64,000 nt of DNA from Loripinus fragilis. Its lineage: Eukaryota > Mollusca > Bivalvia > Lucinida > Lucinidae. Both the position numbers and the translations under genes were made by a program. The notes beneath the pieces were generated by a model. That model was not told where the DNA came from. It saw nothing but the letters and a program-made list of their open reading frames with translations, and did no database searches. The stretch lies in assembly GCA_964019695.1 (NCBI GenBank), contig OZ026520.1, positions 91,454,913 through 91,518,912 on the forward strand, read 5' to 3'. This document shows positions 38,206 to 47,766 of the stretch, piece after piece (the first letter of the stretch is position 1; every line of letters starts with the position of its first letter).

Positions 38206-38469
38206 GGAATGACGAAATATAAGACTTATCCTCTCGAGCAGCGAAGGCTCAAATGAGTCTGTGCATAGGCACATTCTCGCTAGAACCCTCACTGCTTTAA
38301 GGTAGGAGTTGATTCGAACTTAGCGTAAAACGTTAAATAATGAGTCGCATTTTTCCAGTGCACACAAAAATATTTATGTAAAGTCTGAAAAAAAAAGAAA
38401 AAAAAAAGAACCTCAAATGTTATTTAATAGTTTTAAAATCGGTCCTGACTTCAACAGGGATCGTACTTA

Positions 38470-38575
38470 TACCGTTCTTGCTTCAATAAAAAAAGTTCCA
38501 GGATTTGAACTTCGGACCTCGGGGTTGTAGGCCTGAAGCGCTACAGGCACATGTCTACTGCAATGAAATTAAATT
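38470..38575 (-). tRNA. tRNA-like pseudogene or SINE head, degenerate
   Basis: On the minus strand 'TGTAGCGCTTCAGGCCTACA' resembles a D-arm/anticodon region and 'GTTCAAATCCTGG' is a good box B/T-arm. The acceptor stem does not close convincingly, so a functional tRNA is unlikely. Confidence 0.3.
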
Positions 38576-39514
38576 TATTATAATTTAATTATTCTTTCGG
38601 CCAAAGTTCATAACGACAGCGCATGTGTGTTTCACCATAACGAAAATAATTTCAATCTATACTCAGGGCCGTAGCAACGAGCTTGAGTTTGGCGTGACTG
38701 TTTTTGAAGAACATAATGTATGAACGCAATCACCGTAGGTGGCAAACGCGGTGCTCCCCTGGTAAAATTTTGAAAAATCGGTGCAATTCGGTGACTTCTG
38801 GCACATTTTCATGCAATTTATTTCTTGTATAGAAAGCATCATTTTTCAACAGGCAAAGTCATAAAATTTCAAAGATTTCCTATTTTATCCTACAGTTTTG
38901 AGCGTTCGTTGCGGTATTTCGCTGGACGATGAATCGTTATATATTTTGTCCAAAGCGATTTTATTCTTTCTCTTAGCAAATAAAATTAAAATAACACTTT
39001 AAGGTTCTAAAATTAAAATAACACTTTAAGGTTCTTATTTCTTTAAGTTTGATCAAGAATCTGTATTCCCATTCTTGATGCATAATTTATATCCACGTAG
39101 GCCGTTTCGGAAATTCAGGCCTAGTACCTTAACTTAAGTTTTCGATCATTCGTTTTGGTAATTGTTGCTCTATAATGCTAAACGTATCAATAACTCGATG
39201 TGCTTATGCTTCATTTTCGCAAAATGCTAACCTATTAAGATCATCTATAAATATAACACAGGGTAGTAATTTATTACCAGGCATTATAAATCGTCCAAAT
39301 CCAGGCTTTTTTCGTCAACGTAATTATATGAAGATCAAGTCCTTTACGCAAAGCCGAAAAACGAGGTCCTTTTCGTAAGAATAAAACTCCTTTACGCGGA
39401 AATGAGTCCTTTGCAAATTCAACTTTTTATGGTGCAATTGTCTCAAATACTCAATATTCGAAAAGGAGTCCTTTACGCGAAAAGGAGTCCTTTACGCATT
39501 TTAGGGTCACCCTG
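38576..39514. repeat. Intergenic DNA with short tandem duplications
   Basis: A 27-bp unit 'AAATTAAAATAACACTTTAA-GGTTCT' is duplicated at about 38980-39034. The phrase 'GGAGTCCTTTACGCG' recurs four to five times between 39335 and 39500. No gene seen. Confidence 0.55.
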
Positions 39515-39652
39515 CCTAAGAGGCCATATGCACATGACAAATTAATTTCAAAATTACACTTTTATGGAATTCGGTGCAAAACAACAAATTGGATTAAAGA
39601 CTTTTTGGATTCTCGTTCTCAAGTTGTTGTTTTAAACTCGGACCCAGTATAA
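39515..39652 (+). pseudogene. Non-LTR reverse transcriptase fragment
   Basis: An in-frame stretch of 45 codons reads 'HDKLISKLHFYGIRCKTTNW' then 'IKDFLDSRSQVVVL'. This is the palm/thumb segment that follows the VPHD-type motif in CR1/Jockey-like reverse transcriptases. Nothing upstream or downstream continues it, so it is an isolated relic of an element other than the neighbouring full-length copy, whose matching segment differs. Confidence 0.75.
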
Positions 39653-39948
39653 ATGTTTATTGGGTCCGGGTTTTAAACGGAGTCAATCATGTCCGGGTCG
39701 GCTAGGACTGCGGATCATTTCGGTTTTACGTCGACTTTCGGTATTTACACAGACCTATCATTTTTATTTGTTATAAGCGGCATCTGTCAGTTTCCGGAAA
39801 CAACTCCTCTTCGAAGGAATTTCGTTTTTTAGATGAATTTATCTACAGTTTGTGCCAAAGCAAATTTGAAAGTATCAACACAATGTTAGTTACTGGTTTG
39901 TTTTGAAATCATCCATGTTTTCGAAGCCAAGTAGTCTTTATTCTTCAA

Positions 39949-40127
39949 GCCTGAAAGCGTGGTAGCTCAGTGATTAGTGCACTTGCCCCTGGTGCTAGAG
40001 GTCCCAGGTTCGGTCCCCGCGCGCGGCGAGGAAAATTTCGGCGTCCGAACACACTTTCTCTAGTGTCATTTGCAGGCATGACACTAGACAAGTGCTTCGG
40101 ATCGGGACGTTATTAGATGTCCCCTGT
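39949..40127 (+). mobile_element. SINE family C, 5' half (split by the retrotransposon)
   Basis: It starts with a tRNA-like head: box A 'TAGCTCAGTGATTAG' and box B 'GGTTCGGTCCCC'. It then runs through 'CACTTTCTCTAGTGTCATTT' to 'AGATGTCCCCTGT', where it is cut. The continuation 'GTGCAGGGAAAGTCA' is found at 43926 after the inserted element. Confidence 0.8.
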
Positions 40128-40185
40128 CCCCCTCACAAGGAGTGTGCAGACCTCATGCAGATGAAGATTTCAGAAGCTTGTAAGC

Positions 40186-40457
40186 ATGTTTCAGCGCTTT
40201 ATCCTGCCTGCGGTCATTGCAGCAGTCCTCATCATCAATAAGTCATTCAAATTGCCATCTGACAGCCATGCCCAACAAAGTCAAAGTCAGTTACCTGTCC
40301 TTGTCCGAGATGGGCCACAACTATCCCTTACTTCTCATTTCATACTATCTATGAGGGTAATCAGAAATAAACCGCAGGGCCCTGTGTGCAGAAATAAGCT
40401 TGTACTCCTATACTTATGTAACCTACTTCTGGCTGAATCATATGCCCCTGAGCCTAA
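40186..40457 (+). pseudogene. Retrotransposon N-terminal leader frame, ending in half of a 2A-like motif
   Basis: The ATG at 40186 opens about 90 codons with two hydrophobic stretches ('FILPAVIAAVLII' and 'LVLLYLCNLLLAES') that lead into 'APEPN'. The next frame begins 'PGPRT'. The two would join as NPGP, the core of 2A ribosome-skipping peptides, if AAC were followed by CCT; the genome has one C fewer. The frame as it stands runs on out of register to a stop at 40602. 2A-like peptides at this position are known in APE-type non-LTR elements of marine invertebrates. The Asp expected in the DxExNPGP consensus is absent (Ala here), so activity is doubtful even without the break. Confidence 0.65.
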
Positions 40458-43400
40458 CCTGGACCGAGGACTATCAAGTTTCCTTGTGGAGTCTGCAGTA
40501 AAGCTTGTAAGTGGTCAACGCCATGTGTGTGCTGTGACTCATGCGATATATGGTACCATCAGGAATGTATGGGGATGCCTGATGCCGTCTTCAAAGGGTT
40601 AAAAGGTGTAAGCTGGGAATGTGTTCAGTGCGGACTGCCAAACTTCTCAACATGTATTTTTGATTCCACTTTGGAAACCAGCAACAGTTTCACCATCCTA
40701 AGTGACACTACTCATACAGACAGTGAAATCAGCTTCAGTTGCCCAGCAGCAACCTCGTCCCCCCGTCATACGAGACAACCTAGCACCAATGATAGCTGCC
40801 CTGACAGAAGATATGATCTACCAATGAGGATTCTGGTTGTGAATTGCCAATCAATCAAAAGTCCTGGGAAGAAAGCCCTACTACAGAATATGATTGAATC
40901 AACGCAGGCAGATATTGTCATCGGCACCGAATCATGGTTAGATGGTAGTATCAGGTCATCAGAGGTTTTCCCTAGCAACTTCAGACCATATCGACGTGAC
41001 CGTAGTACAGGTGCACAAGGAGGAGGAGTGTTCTTGCTTGTCTCAGACAAGTTCCAAAGCAACGAGCCAGAAGAACTGCAATCAGATCACTGTGAAGTAG
41101 TGTGGAGCAGAATAAAGATCAAAGGAGTCCAGGACCTGTATGTAGGTGCCTTTTATAGACCACCATCAGCAACGGAGCCTGAATACTTAGATCACCTCAG
41201 CTCTTGTCTCTCCAGAATACCAAGAGGGGCACACCTATGGTTAGGCGGAGACTTCAATCTTGGAGACATAGATTGGGAAGATGAATGTCCAGTACCCAAA
41301 GCTGTCAATGCCACCCAGTGCTCTCAACTACTCTCAGTGGTTAAAGATGCCTTCCTGGAACAGATGGTCAGCTCACCCACGCGCATAACAGAGCATTCCA
41401 GTAATCTTCTTGATCTTTTCCTGACAAACAACAGAACACTAGTCAATAAGTGTGAAGTGATACCTGGCATCGGTGACCATGAGGCCGTCTATGTGGAATC
41501 AAGTATGCGCCCAATGAAAGTGAAGACACCACCACGCAAGGTCTTTCAATATAAGAAGGCAGATTACGATCAAATGCGAGAAGATCTTCGTGACTACCAG
41601 ACAGATTTCACTGAACAAACCAAAGATAGTTCTGCTAACGACACATGGACAAAGTTTGAGGAGAAGCTGAAGGAACTAACAAACAAACATATACCTTCAA
41701 AAATGCTATCTGGAAACAAAATAAAGAAGCCGTGGATGGACAGGACAGTAAAAGCCCAGCAAAGAAAGGTGAAGAAGCTTTTTGCCAAGCAAAAACAAAC
41801 CGGCAAAGCCAGACACAGGAGGCAATACTTAAAGACCAAGTCCCAGGCCCAAAAGGAAGAACGTCAAGCCTACTGGAAATATGTTGAGAACATCATTGAA
41901 CTGGGGGATAGTGACCAAGAACAACAGCCAAGTAAACAGAAAAGATTCTTCAGTTTCATTAAATCCCTGAAACGAGACAGCTCAGGCATTGCACCACTAA
42001 GAGACCAAGGAAAGTTGCATAGTGACCCCGCAGACAAGGCGAATATACTAAATAATCAGTACCAGTCGCAGTTTACAGAGGAGGATAAGACCAATATACC
42101 ACAGCCTGAAGGAGAACCCTCGCCCACCATGCCAGATATTAATGTTACTACTGAAGGGATCCGGAAACTCCTGCAGAAGCTGAATGTGAACAAGGCAACT
42201 GGACCAGACATGATTCCTGCGAGGATTCTCAAAGAACTATCAGAAGAGATAGCCCCTTTCCTCTGCACAATATACCAGAAATGCTTGGAGACAGGATCAA
42301 TCCCTGATGTATGGAAAACAGCAAATGTCTCGGCAATCTTCAAGAAAGGTGAGAAGTTTAAAGCTAGTAATTATAGGCCTGTCTCCCTGACCTGCATCAG
42401 CTGTAAGATGTTTGAACACATTATCGTGAGCAACATTATGCGCCATTTAGACAAGCACAAACTTCTTACTGACTGTCAACATGGTTTTAGACGCAGGAGG
42501 AGCTGTGAGACGCAGTTACTTACCTTAGCAGATGAGCTCATCAAGGGATTGGATAGGGGCAGACAACTTGACTTAGCTATATTAGATTTCAGCAAGGCAT
42601 TTGATCGTGTCCCTCATGAACGTCTCCTTAAGAAACTGGACCACTACGGCATCCGAGGAAAGACTCTGGAATGGATTAGAGCATTCCTTACCAACAGAAC
42701 CCAAAAAGTCACAGTGGAGGGAGTTGTATCAGAGTCTATACACGTCAAGAGCGGTGTTCCCCAGGGAAGTGTGCTGGGACCAATACTCTTCCTCGTCTTT
42801 ATCAACGACCTCCCTGCCAGCGTTCAATCCAGTTCGAGACTTTTTGCTGATGACTGTGTAGTATACAGAGAGATACGATCAGACAAAGACTGCCAGATCC
42901 TCCAAGATGACCTCCAGAAACTATGGGAATGGGAGAAGTTGTGGGGAATGTCATTCCACCCTGAGAAATGCAGCATTCTTCGAGTACATAGGAAGAGATC
43001 GCCAATCATGTTCAGCTACTCACTCAAAGGCCATACACTCAACTGTGAAGAGTCAACAAAATACCTTGGGGTTGAGATCTCACAAGACATGACATGGAAA
43101 CTCCATATTGACAAGACTGTAAAGAAAGGAAACAGCACCCTTGGATTCCTACGCAGAAATCTCCAAATAAACAGCGAAGAAGTCAAACGTGCGGCATATA
43201 TCTCACTTGTTCGACCAAATTTAGAATATTGCTCCACAGTCTGGAATCCATATCAGAAAGATCAAACTCATAAGTTGGAGATGGTGCAGCGGAGAGCTGC
43301 TCGGTATATTACAAACCGCTATCACAATACCAGCAGCGTTACAGACATGTTGGACCATCTTGATATGGAATCACTAGAATCCAGAAGAACAAAAGCCCAG

Positions 43401-43649
43401 CTCACCATGATGTTTAGAATTATCAACAACTTGGTGGATGTGCCTGCACAGCAGTACTTAATCCCAGCATCAAGTCGAACAAGAGCAGCCCATTCCCATA
43501 AGTACAGACAGATCTCCACCTCTACATCATACTACAAGAACAGCTTTTTTCCACATACTATCATAACATGGAACTCACTGCCATCAGCTGTAGCTGAAGC
43601 CCCTGACTTGGTATCCTTCAAGCAGGGGCTGTCCAACATCCAGTATTAA
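40458..43649 (+). CDS. Retrotransposon polyprotein: PHD finger, APE endonuclease, reverse transcriptase
   Basis: Open from just after an in-frame TAA at 40455 to the TAA at 43647; more than 1,060 codons with no stop, so the copy is young. Residues given here count from position 40527. N-terminal PHD finger: CGVC (upstream), CDSC, HQEC, WECVQC, a C4HC3 pattern. Residues about 100-322 are an APE-type endonuclease (NCQS, TESWL, GGDFNL, SNLLDLFLTN, GIGDHEAV), which nicks target DNA. Residues about 545-815 are reverse transcriptase (ATGPDMIP, NYRPVSL, DFSKAFD, SGVPQGSVLGP, catalytic FADD near 772). The C-terminal part has 'TKYLGVEI', 'LGFLRRNL' and 'YCSTVWNPY', typical of this class. FADD replaces the commoner YADD, as in many CR1-like elements. 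Expression would need the upstream frame or an internal start. Confidence 0.9.
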   Translation, partial: PGPRTIKFPCGVCSKACKWSTPCVCCDSCDIWYHQECMGMPDAVFKGLKGVSWECVQCGLPNFSTCIFDSTLETSNSFTILSDTTHTDSEISFSCPAATSSPRHTRQPSTNDSCPDRRYDLPMRILVVNCQSIKSPGKKALLQNMIESTQADIVIGTESWLDGSIRSSEVFPSNFRPYRRDRSTGAQGGGVFLLVSDKFQSNEPEELQSDHCEVVWSRIKIKGVQDLYVGAFYRPPSATEPEYLDHLSSCLSRIPRGAHLWLGGDFNLGDIDWEDECPVPKAVNATQCSQLLSVVKDAFLEQMVSSPTRITEHSSNLLDLFLTNNRTLVNKCEVIPGIGDHEAVYVESSMRPMKVKTPPRKVFQYKKADYDQMREDLRDYQTDFTEQTKDSSANDTWTKFEEKLKELTNKHIPSKMLSGNKIKKPWMDRTVKAQQRKVKKLFAKQKQTGKARHRRQYLKTKSQAQKEERQAYWKYVENIIELGDSDQEQQPSKQKRFFSFIKSLKRDSSGIAPLRDQGKLHSDPADKANILNNQYQSQFTEEDKTNIPQPEGEPSPTMPDINVTTEGIRKLLQKLNVNKATGPDMIPARILKELSEEIAPFLCTIYQKCLETGSIPDVWKTANVSAIFKKGEKFKASNYRPVSLTCISCKMFEHIIVSNIMRHLDKHKLLTDCQHGFRRRRSCETQLLTLADELIKGLDRGRQLDLAILDFSKAFDRVPHERLLKKLDHYGIRGKTLEWIRAFLTNRTQKVTVEGVVSESIHVKSGVPQGSVLGPILFLVFINDLPASVQSSSRLFADDCVVYREIRSDKDCQILQDDLQKLWEWEKLWGMSFHPEKCSILRVHRKRSPIMFSYSLKGHTLNCEESTKYLGVEISQDMTWKLHIDKTVKKGNSTLGFLRRNLQINSEEVKRAAYISLVRPNLEYCSTVWNPYQKDQTHKLEMVQRRAARYITNRYHNTSSVTDMLDHLDMESLESRRTKAQLTMMFRIINNLVDVPAQQYLIPASSRTRAAHSHKYRQISTSTSYYKNSFFPHTIITWNSLPSAVAEAPDLVSFKQGLSNIQY

Positions 43650-43925
43650 ATCTGCAGTCAGCGCCAGCCACAAGTAGTCTCTAGTGATTCTCAGAGCTAT
43701 GCTGGTGGGGTTACCATGCCCCTTAGCGGTCACCGTAGCCGGATTGGTCGGAGTTGAAGGGATGAACATGTGGCTGGGCCAAACTTTACAACTTTCTTCT
43801 ATCTTTTAACTATCCCCAGTTCTTCTAACTTTACTATCTTTCTTTTCCGTTCTTTTACCAGCACCACCACCGTCGCATAAGAGTCGAGAGTGACTGCGTC
43901 GACGTATGATGTAGATGTAGATGTA

Positions 43926-44090
43926 GTGCAGGGAAAGTCACCCCTTGTGCAGGTTAAAGAACCCTACAGTAATTTCGATATGGTAACTTGTAGGCTTTCA
44001 TCCTGCAACCCGGACTATACAATGTACACCATGCTGATAATGCTCGAAAGCGAGGGCCAGGCAGTATATAAAGAAAGAAAGCCTCAAGGA
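43926..44090 (+). mobile_element. SINE family C, 3' half
   Basis: It begins GTGCAGGGAAAGTCACC exactly where the 5' half stops, and continues through 'AGGCTTTCATCCTGCAACCC' to 'GCAGTATATAAAGAAAGAAA'. Together with 39949-40127 it makes one SINE of about 340 bp. Confidence 0.8.
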
Positions 44091-44099
44091 AGTCTGGGT

Positions 44100-44228
44100 A
44101 CAAGTAAAATTACTCTGATTATCGCGGTATCAAGTTTATTGGGGTATTCACCTTCTTCTTCCAGTACTGTGCAGGACTCCTCTCCGAAGGAACGCTGCCG
44201 ACATGAGAACTCCAAGACAGCCGGCTGT
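44100..44228 (-). pseudogene. Reverse transcriptase C-terminal fragment (part 2 of a split relic)
   Basis: On the minus strand 'SIDSRLSWSSHVGSV' matches the segment after the 'YLGV' motif of non-LTR reverse transcriptases. It is separated from the catalytic part at 44326-44712 by a SINE tail. Confidence 0.55.
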
Positions 44229-44325
44229 CTATGCTTAGTACTGGTTCAACCCAGGGAGACCTGTCCCTATATAACTGAAAGATTGTTGATGGGGCGTAAA
44301 GAATCAAACAAAAACAAAAACATCC
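44229..44325 (+). mobile_element. SINE family A, 3' part only
   Basis: 'GCTTAGTACTGGTTCAACCC', 'CTGAAAGATTGTTGATGGGG' and an 'AATCAAACAAAAACAAAAAC' tail match the 3' half of family A. It lies between two pieces of a minus-strand reverse transcriptase. Confidence 0.7.
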
Positions 44326-44712
44326 AGGCTGAGAGCTACCTGCCAAATGTACTCCCACTTCCTAAGGCAACCAAGGCCAGCTTGCAGCCCCCCAGACGCC
44401 AACAATGCAACACAGCACACTGCGGCCAGCAAACAGGCCAACCCTGGAACCATTACAAACCTGCGATGGCAAATTGCCAATATACACCAAGAAGAGCAAT
44501 GGTCCCATAACTGCTCCTTGAGGCACTCCTGAAGTAACTGGTGCAGCCTGGGAAGATTTGCCTTCTAGCACAACTTGCTGAGTTCCTTCTGCAAGGAAGC
44601 TCTTGATACAGTCCAGGGCCCTGTCTCGAGGGACGGTTAATGTTAAAACAGAGGTTTGTCTACGAAGGAACGATGTTAGCAAAGCTCTGTGCAAGAGAGT
44701 ACCTTGCTTCAT
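44326..44712 (-). pseudogene. Non-LTR reverse transcriptase relic, minus strand
   Basis: A minus-strand frame carries '[16 protein letters not shown]' and '[20 protein letters not shown]', the reverse transcriptase palm signature, then 'GLFAGRS' where FADDS would be expected. The catalytic Asp residues are therefore lost. It is 5'-truncated and frame-damaged. It is unlike the full-length neighbour in sequence and orientation, so it is a second family. Confidence 0.75.
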
Positions 44713-45480
44713 GTTTGAATTATCACTCTTGAATAAACTTTAAAGGTGAAAGCTAGTTCGCTCAATAACTTTTATACTCTTTGAGAGCATGCTGTCATGG
44801 TTGCTCTCTGTTGCTTCCTGTTGAAATTATCCCTCTTTAATTAACTTTAAAGTGGAAACCTTGTTGGCTCCATAACTCTTATACCCTTTTAGACATTTCA
44901 CTAATGTAGGGTTAACTTTTACTTATATATTAGGTCTAGATAGTTTGTCATATGCAAGAATGGTAACTCCCCCTTACTTTTTGTTTGAGTTATCTCCCTT
45001 GATTGAATTTTTAAGGAGAAACGGTTAATCTTGTGCATTCCATTACTTTCATACATTGAGATCATATTGTGATAATATTTGATGGGATTTTATATCTTGT
45101 CAAGATGATGTATCACATTCAAAAATGGTTGCTGTCCCCTGCTTCCTATTTCATTTTTCTCCCTTGAACAAATTTAAAAGTCATATCCTTGTACGCACCA
45201 TAACTTTCATACACTTTGTGATTACTTTATAATATTAGGTACTAGTACATGTAGGTAGGATTAAGTATCCGGTCAAGACAATCTGTTCTGTGCAAGAATG
45301 GTTGTCACCCCTCGATTCCTGATTTAGATATCTCCCTTTTTCAAATCTGATTTATAAACCCTTCAAACCTCACTTTCAGATACGTTGATATTATTTTGTA
45401 TGGTTATATAGCAAGTCAAGATGGTGTGTCTCATGTACATGTAAAAATAATTGCTGTTCTTGAGCGCATTTTTTAATTGG
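44713..45480. repeat. Decayed tandem repeat, period about 165 bp (TTATCTCCCTTGA motif)
   Basis: The phrase 'TTGAATTATC(T/A)C(T/C)CTT..ACTTTAAAG' followed by 'CCATAACTTTTATAC' recurs near 44717, 44820, 44985, 45150 and 45327. The copies are diverged. No gene seen. Confidence 0.55.
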
Positions 45481-45628
45481 GATGGGGTCAATATTCAGCC
45501 CAAATAAGACTGAGGAAAATTCCTGATAGTATGTGTCCATCTGAAAGCCCACTATTATTTATCATTCTTATTTATTCAAGGCTGCTTCAGGTCTAAGAAT
45601 AGAAGAGGCTAAAGGAGCCAGAATCACC

Positions 45629-45767
45629 ATGGCAACCAGTGCGGAGATAAGAGAGGGGTTTCTCTGCCCCATGTGCATGAAGGATTTGGGTACAGTAACG
45701 CAGCTACAGTCACACTTTGAAGAGGCACACAGCTCTGAGGACAAAGCTGTTTTTAACCATCTTAGAG
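45629..45767 (+). CDS. RBSN: Rabenosyn-5 orthologue, coding exon 1 (start codon, N-terminal C2H2 finger)
   Basis: Rabenosyn-5 is a Rab4/Rab5 effector on early endosomes that works with VPS45 in membrane fusion and recycling. This exon begins at ATG in a good context (ATCACCATGG) and encodes 'REGFLCPMCMKDLGTVTQLQ', a C2H2 finger with C13-x2-C16-x12-H29-x4-H34, closely matching the family N-terminus. It ends after codon 46 plus one base at a GTAAAT donor. A possible 3' splice site (TTTATTCAAG) at about 45580 suggests a separate upstream 5' UTR exon, which was not found. The downstream exons join in consistent phase (1,1,1,1,1,0,2,2), which supports the model. Protein encoded in the window is about 323 residues; vertebrate orthologues are about 780, so over half the gene lies beyond the right edge. 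A MITE starts 61 bp after the donor. Confidence 0.9.
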
Positions 45768-45828
45768 GTAAATAAATCCTTTGAGTGAAAGTAAATCTAC
45801 TCACCCTCTGAGTCAACTCTACCACTTT

Positions 45829-46076
45829 TTAACCCTTTGTATTCGGGCACCCCCTAAAAGAGTACTTTTGCAAACAGTGAGGACCCAGATGCAATGCAGC
45901 ATAATGCTGCATTTCATCAGGGTCTACACTGTTTGTAAAATTAAAAAGATCTTCAGAATCAAGAATACAATATTTTTTTAAAATATAACCTGGCACCCCT
46001 AGATACTTACAATTGACTATTCCAAGTTTATGGTATCAAACCAGAAGGAAGAATTAATTAGTATACAAAGGGTTAA
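45829..46076. mobile_element. MITE family A copy (intron 1 of RBSN)
   Basis: The ends TTAACCCTTTGTAT and ATACAAAGGGTTAA are inverted repeats. A central palindrome is built on ATGCAGCATAATGCTGCAT. About 248 bp and non-coding. Other copies are at 48585, 51066, 59333 and 60521. Confidence 0.85.
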
Positions 46077-46382
46077 GCTCACCTTAGCTCTTATCCTGGC
46101 GATATTTTTTGTCCATAATATGTTGTCTGCTTATTATTTAATAGGTCTGTTTCAAATATTCAAATGCACTTCAGACTAATTTTATCATGGATGCAAAACT
46201 ATGAACCTAGATCAGACTGCTCCATTAGGAGCAGTCTGATCAGGGTCCATATTGTTCGCAATATACATTACTAAAGTACATATAAGCAGAAGAGAGAGCA
46301 GACAACAGTTGCTGTGAATAGGGGGAACGTTACATGCGCAGTGTTATTTGTCAGCATCGAACAGTCTGTCAGTCTACAATTG

Positions 46383-46712
46383 CACCGGCCGCATAGCAGA
46401 GTCGATAAAGTGTCTGGCTACAGATGCATGTCTGACTGCAGTTCCAGGGGTTGCGATATTGATCCTGGCCAGGTCCCATACTTTTGTAGAGATTGATCAT
46501 GAAATGATTTCTACGGCCATTCTCCTCCCTTCCGTTGAATCATTAAAGAAGGGTTGTTGTCAGTTACAAGCGAAAGTATGTGCACGAAGTACTAGTTACC
46601 CGCTTGTTCAAGCTTGTCTAGGGAAAAGGTGTGGTTAGGTGAACTGACCGTCCCCCCATGACCATAGCTGTTGACTGGAACATAAAGCAACAATACAAAC
46701 AAACAAGTCTAC
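46383..46712 (+). mobile_element. SINE family B copy (intron 1 of RBSN)
   Basis: The tRNA-like head is 'GCATAGCAGAGTCGATAAAG' with a weak box B 'GGTTGCGATATTGATCC'. It is followed by 'GAGATTGATCATGAAATGAT', 'GAAGGGTTGTTGTCAGTTAC', 'GTATGTGCACGAAGTACT' and the tail 'ACATAAAGCAACAATACAAAC'. Confidence 0.75.
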
Positions 46713-47269
46713 AATTGCTTAAAAAACATCTCCTAAACCACTGGTTGGAATTTCACCAAACTTCACAGGGATGATCCTGGGTAGTACTCTTTTAAAGTTA
46801 ATCAAGTATTCCAAATTCATGCAAAATTCCGGTTATCATGGCAACAGAGAAAGGGAAAACTTCTAAAAATCTTTTCAAAAATCTCTGACCAGATTAGATA
46901 ATAATTTGTAAAAAAATGTTTCTTGGGTGACCCTCTTCAAATCAATGAATGCTTAAATTGTTCCAATCTGGAGGAATACATTACAACCAGGGGATGAGGC
47001 CAATTTTTCCTGAATACATAAATGGAGAAAATGAGCGCATCTAAAGATGGATGATGAAAGTTCTTTTGACACCTGTCATTTACAAGGCTAGTTCTGTCTC
47101 TTTTTTTCTTTAAATAAAACTTTAAATGAGTGAAATACATATCTTAAATATATGTCCTTTGTGTAAAAGAAAATAAAGATAAACATACTTATGTATTCAA
47201 CCCGTTTGGTTCGATGTGATGGCTGTTACTGGGTGCTTCAGATTAACAAAGTCTCTAAATTCTTGTAGG

Positions 47270-47445
47270 GAAATGACCAGGTCTTTAGTTACATGTTAGA
47301 GTGTGTAACAGAAAATAAATTTTCTCAACCAAACCATATGTTTAGGGTACGCAGAAGAATCATCCCAAAACATACGCTACAAATTATGGGTAAGAAAATA
47401 TTTACAATTTTATGTTGAACATTTTTGTTTATCTAAACCTGTGGA
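47270..47445. mobile_element. MITE family F copy
   Basis: Has the family phrases 'AGGTCTTTAGTTA', 'TTCTCAACCAAACCATATGTTT', 'AAATTATGGGTAAGAAAATATT' and 'TTTATCTAAACCTG'. Confidence 0.6.
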
Positions 47446-47529
47446 TGACACAACAATAGACCTTCCCTGGCCAGCATAGAAATGATCATGAACAAAATCG
47501 TTTAAATATGATTCAAGAACTTGGTGATT

Positions 47530-47735
47530 TTGTTGTCTGCTGATAACCTTTGCAAACAGTTTTGACCCAGATCAGGACCGACAAAATATCGGATTTTTGT
47601 CGGTCTTGATCTGGAACCAAACCATTCAACACCGATAGTGTTCCTGAAAGAATTTTTCAAAAAGTTAATTTTGAAAAAAGCCAGCAGATGATAACAAAAT
47701 CATGAAAAATTACCCAGCATGCAAAGAGTTAATAC
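47530..47735. mobile_element. MITE family E copy (ends 31 bp before RBSN exon 2)
   Basis: 'TTGTCTGCTGATAACCTTTG' and 'CAGCAGATGATAACAAAATC' are the two arms. The centre is 'GACCGACAAAATATCGGATTTTTGTCGGTC', written here in two overlapping halves of one palindrome. It ends 'TTACCCAGCATGCAAAGAGT'. Confidence 0.75.
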
Positions 47736-47766
47736 CCCTCTTATTTAAGGCATTCTATTGTTTCAG

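Larger units (their letters stand above)
40128..43925 (+). mobile_element. CR1-like non-LTR retrotransposon, near full length (3.8 kb)
   Basis: The element is delimited by comparison with the uninterrupted SINE at 27276-27520. It has a 58-bp 5' leader, one long coding region (broken once), and a 276-bp 3' UTR ending in a (GATGTA)3 tract instead of poly(A), as is typical of the CR1 group. The APE endonuclease plus reverse transcriptase layout places it in the CR1/Jockey-type superfamily; the exact clade needs a phylogeny. Only about two bases (GT) are shared at the two junctions, so there is no clear target duplication. Confidence 0.85.

Noticed and set aside
39955..40030. Functional tRNA gene
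   Set aside because: Box A and B are present, but the sequence continues into a SINE body shared with 27276-27520, and the cloverleaf arms do not close well.
40766..43769. Frames of 61-98 codons opposite or out of phase with the retrotransposon protein
   Set aside because: Shadows of a clearly coding frame with conserved endonuclease and RT motifs.
46314..46638. Two overlapping 60-96-codon frames in intron 1 of RBSN
   Set aside because: They fall inside SINE family B and are not preserved in its other copies.
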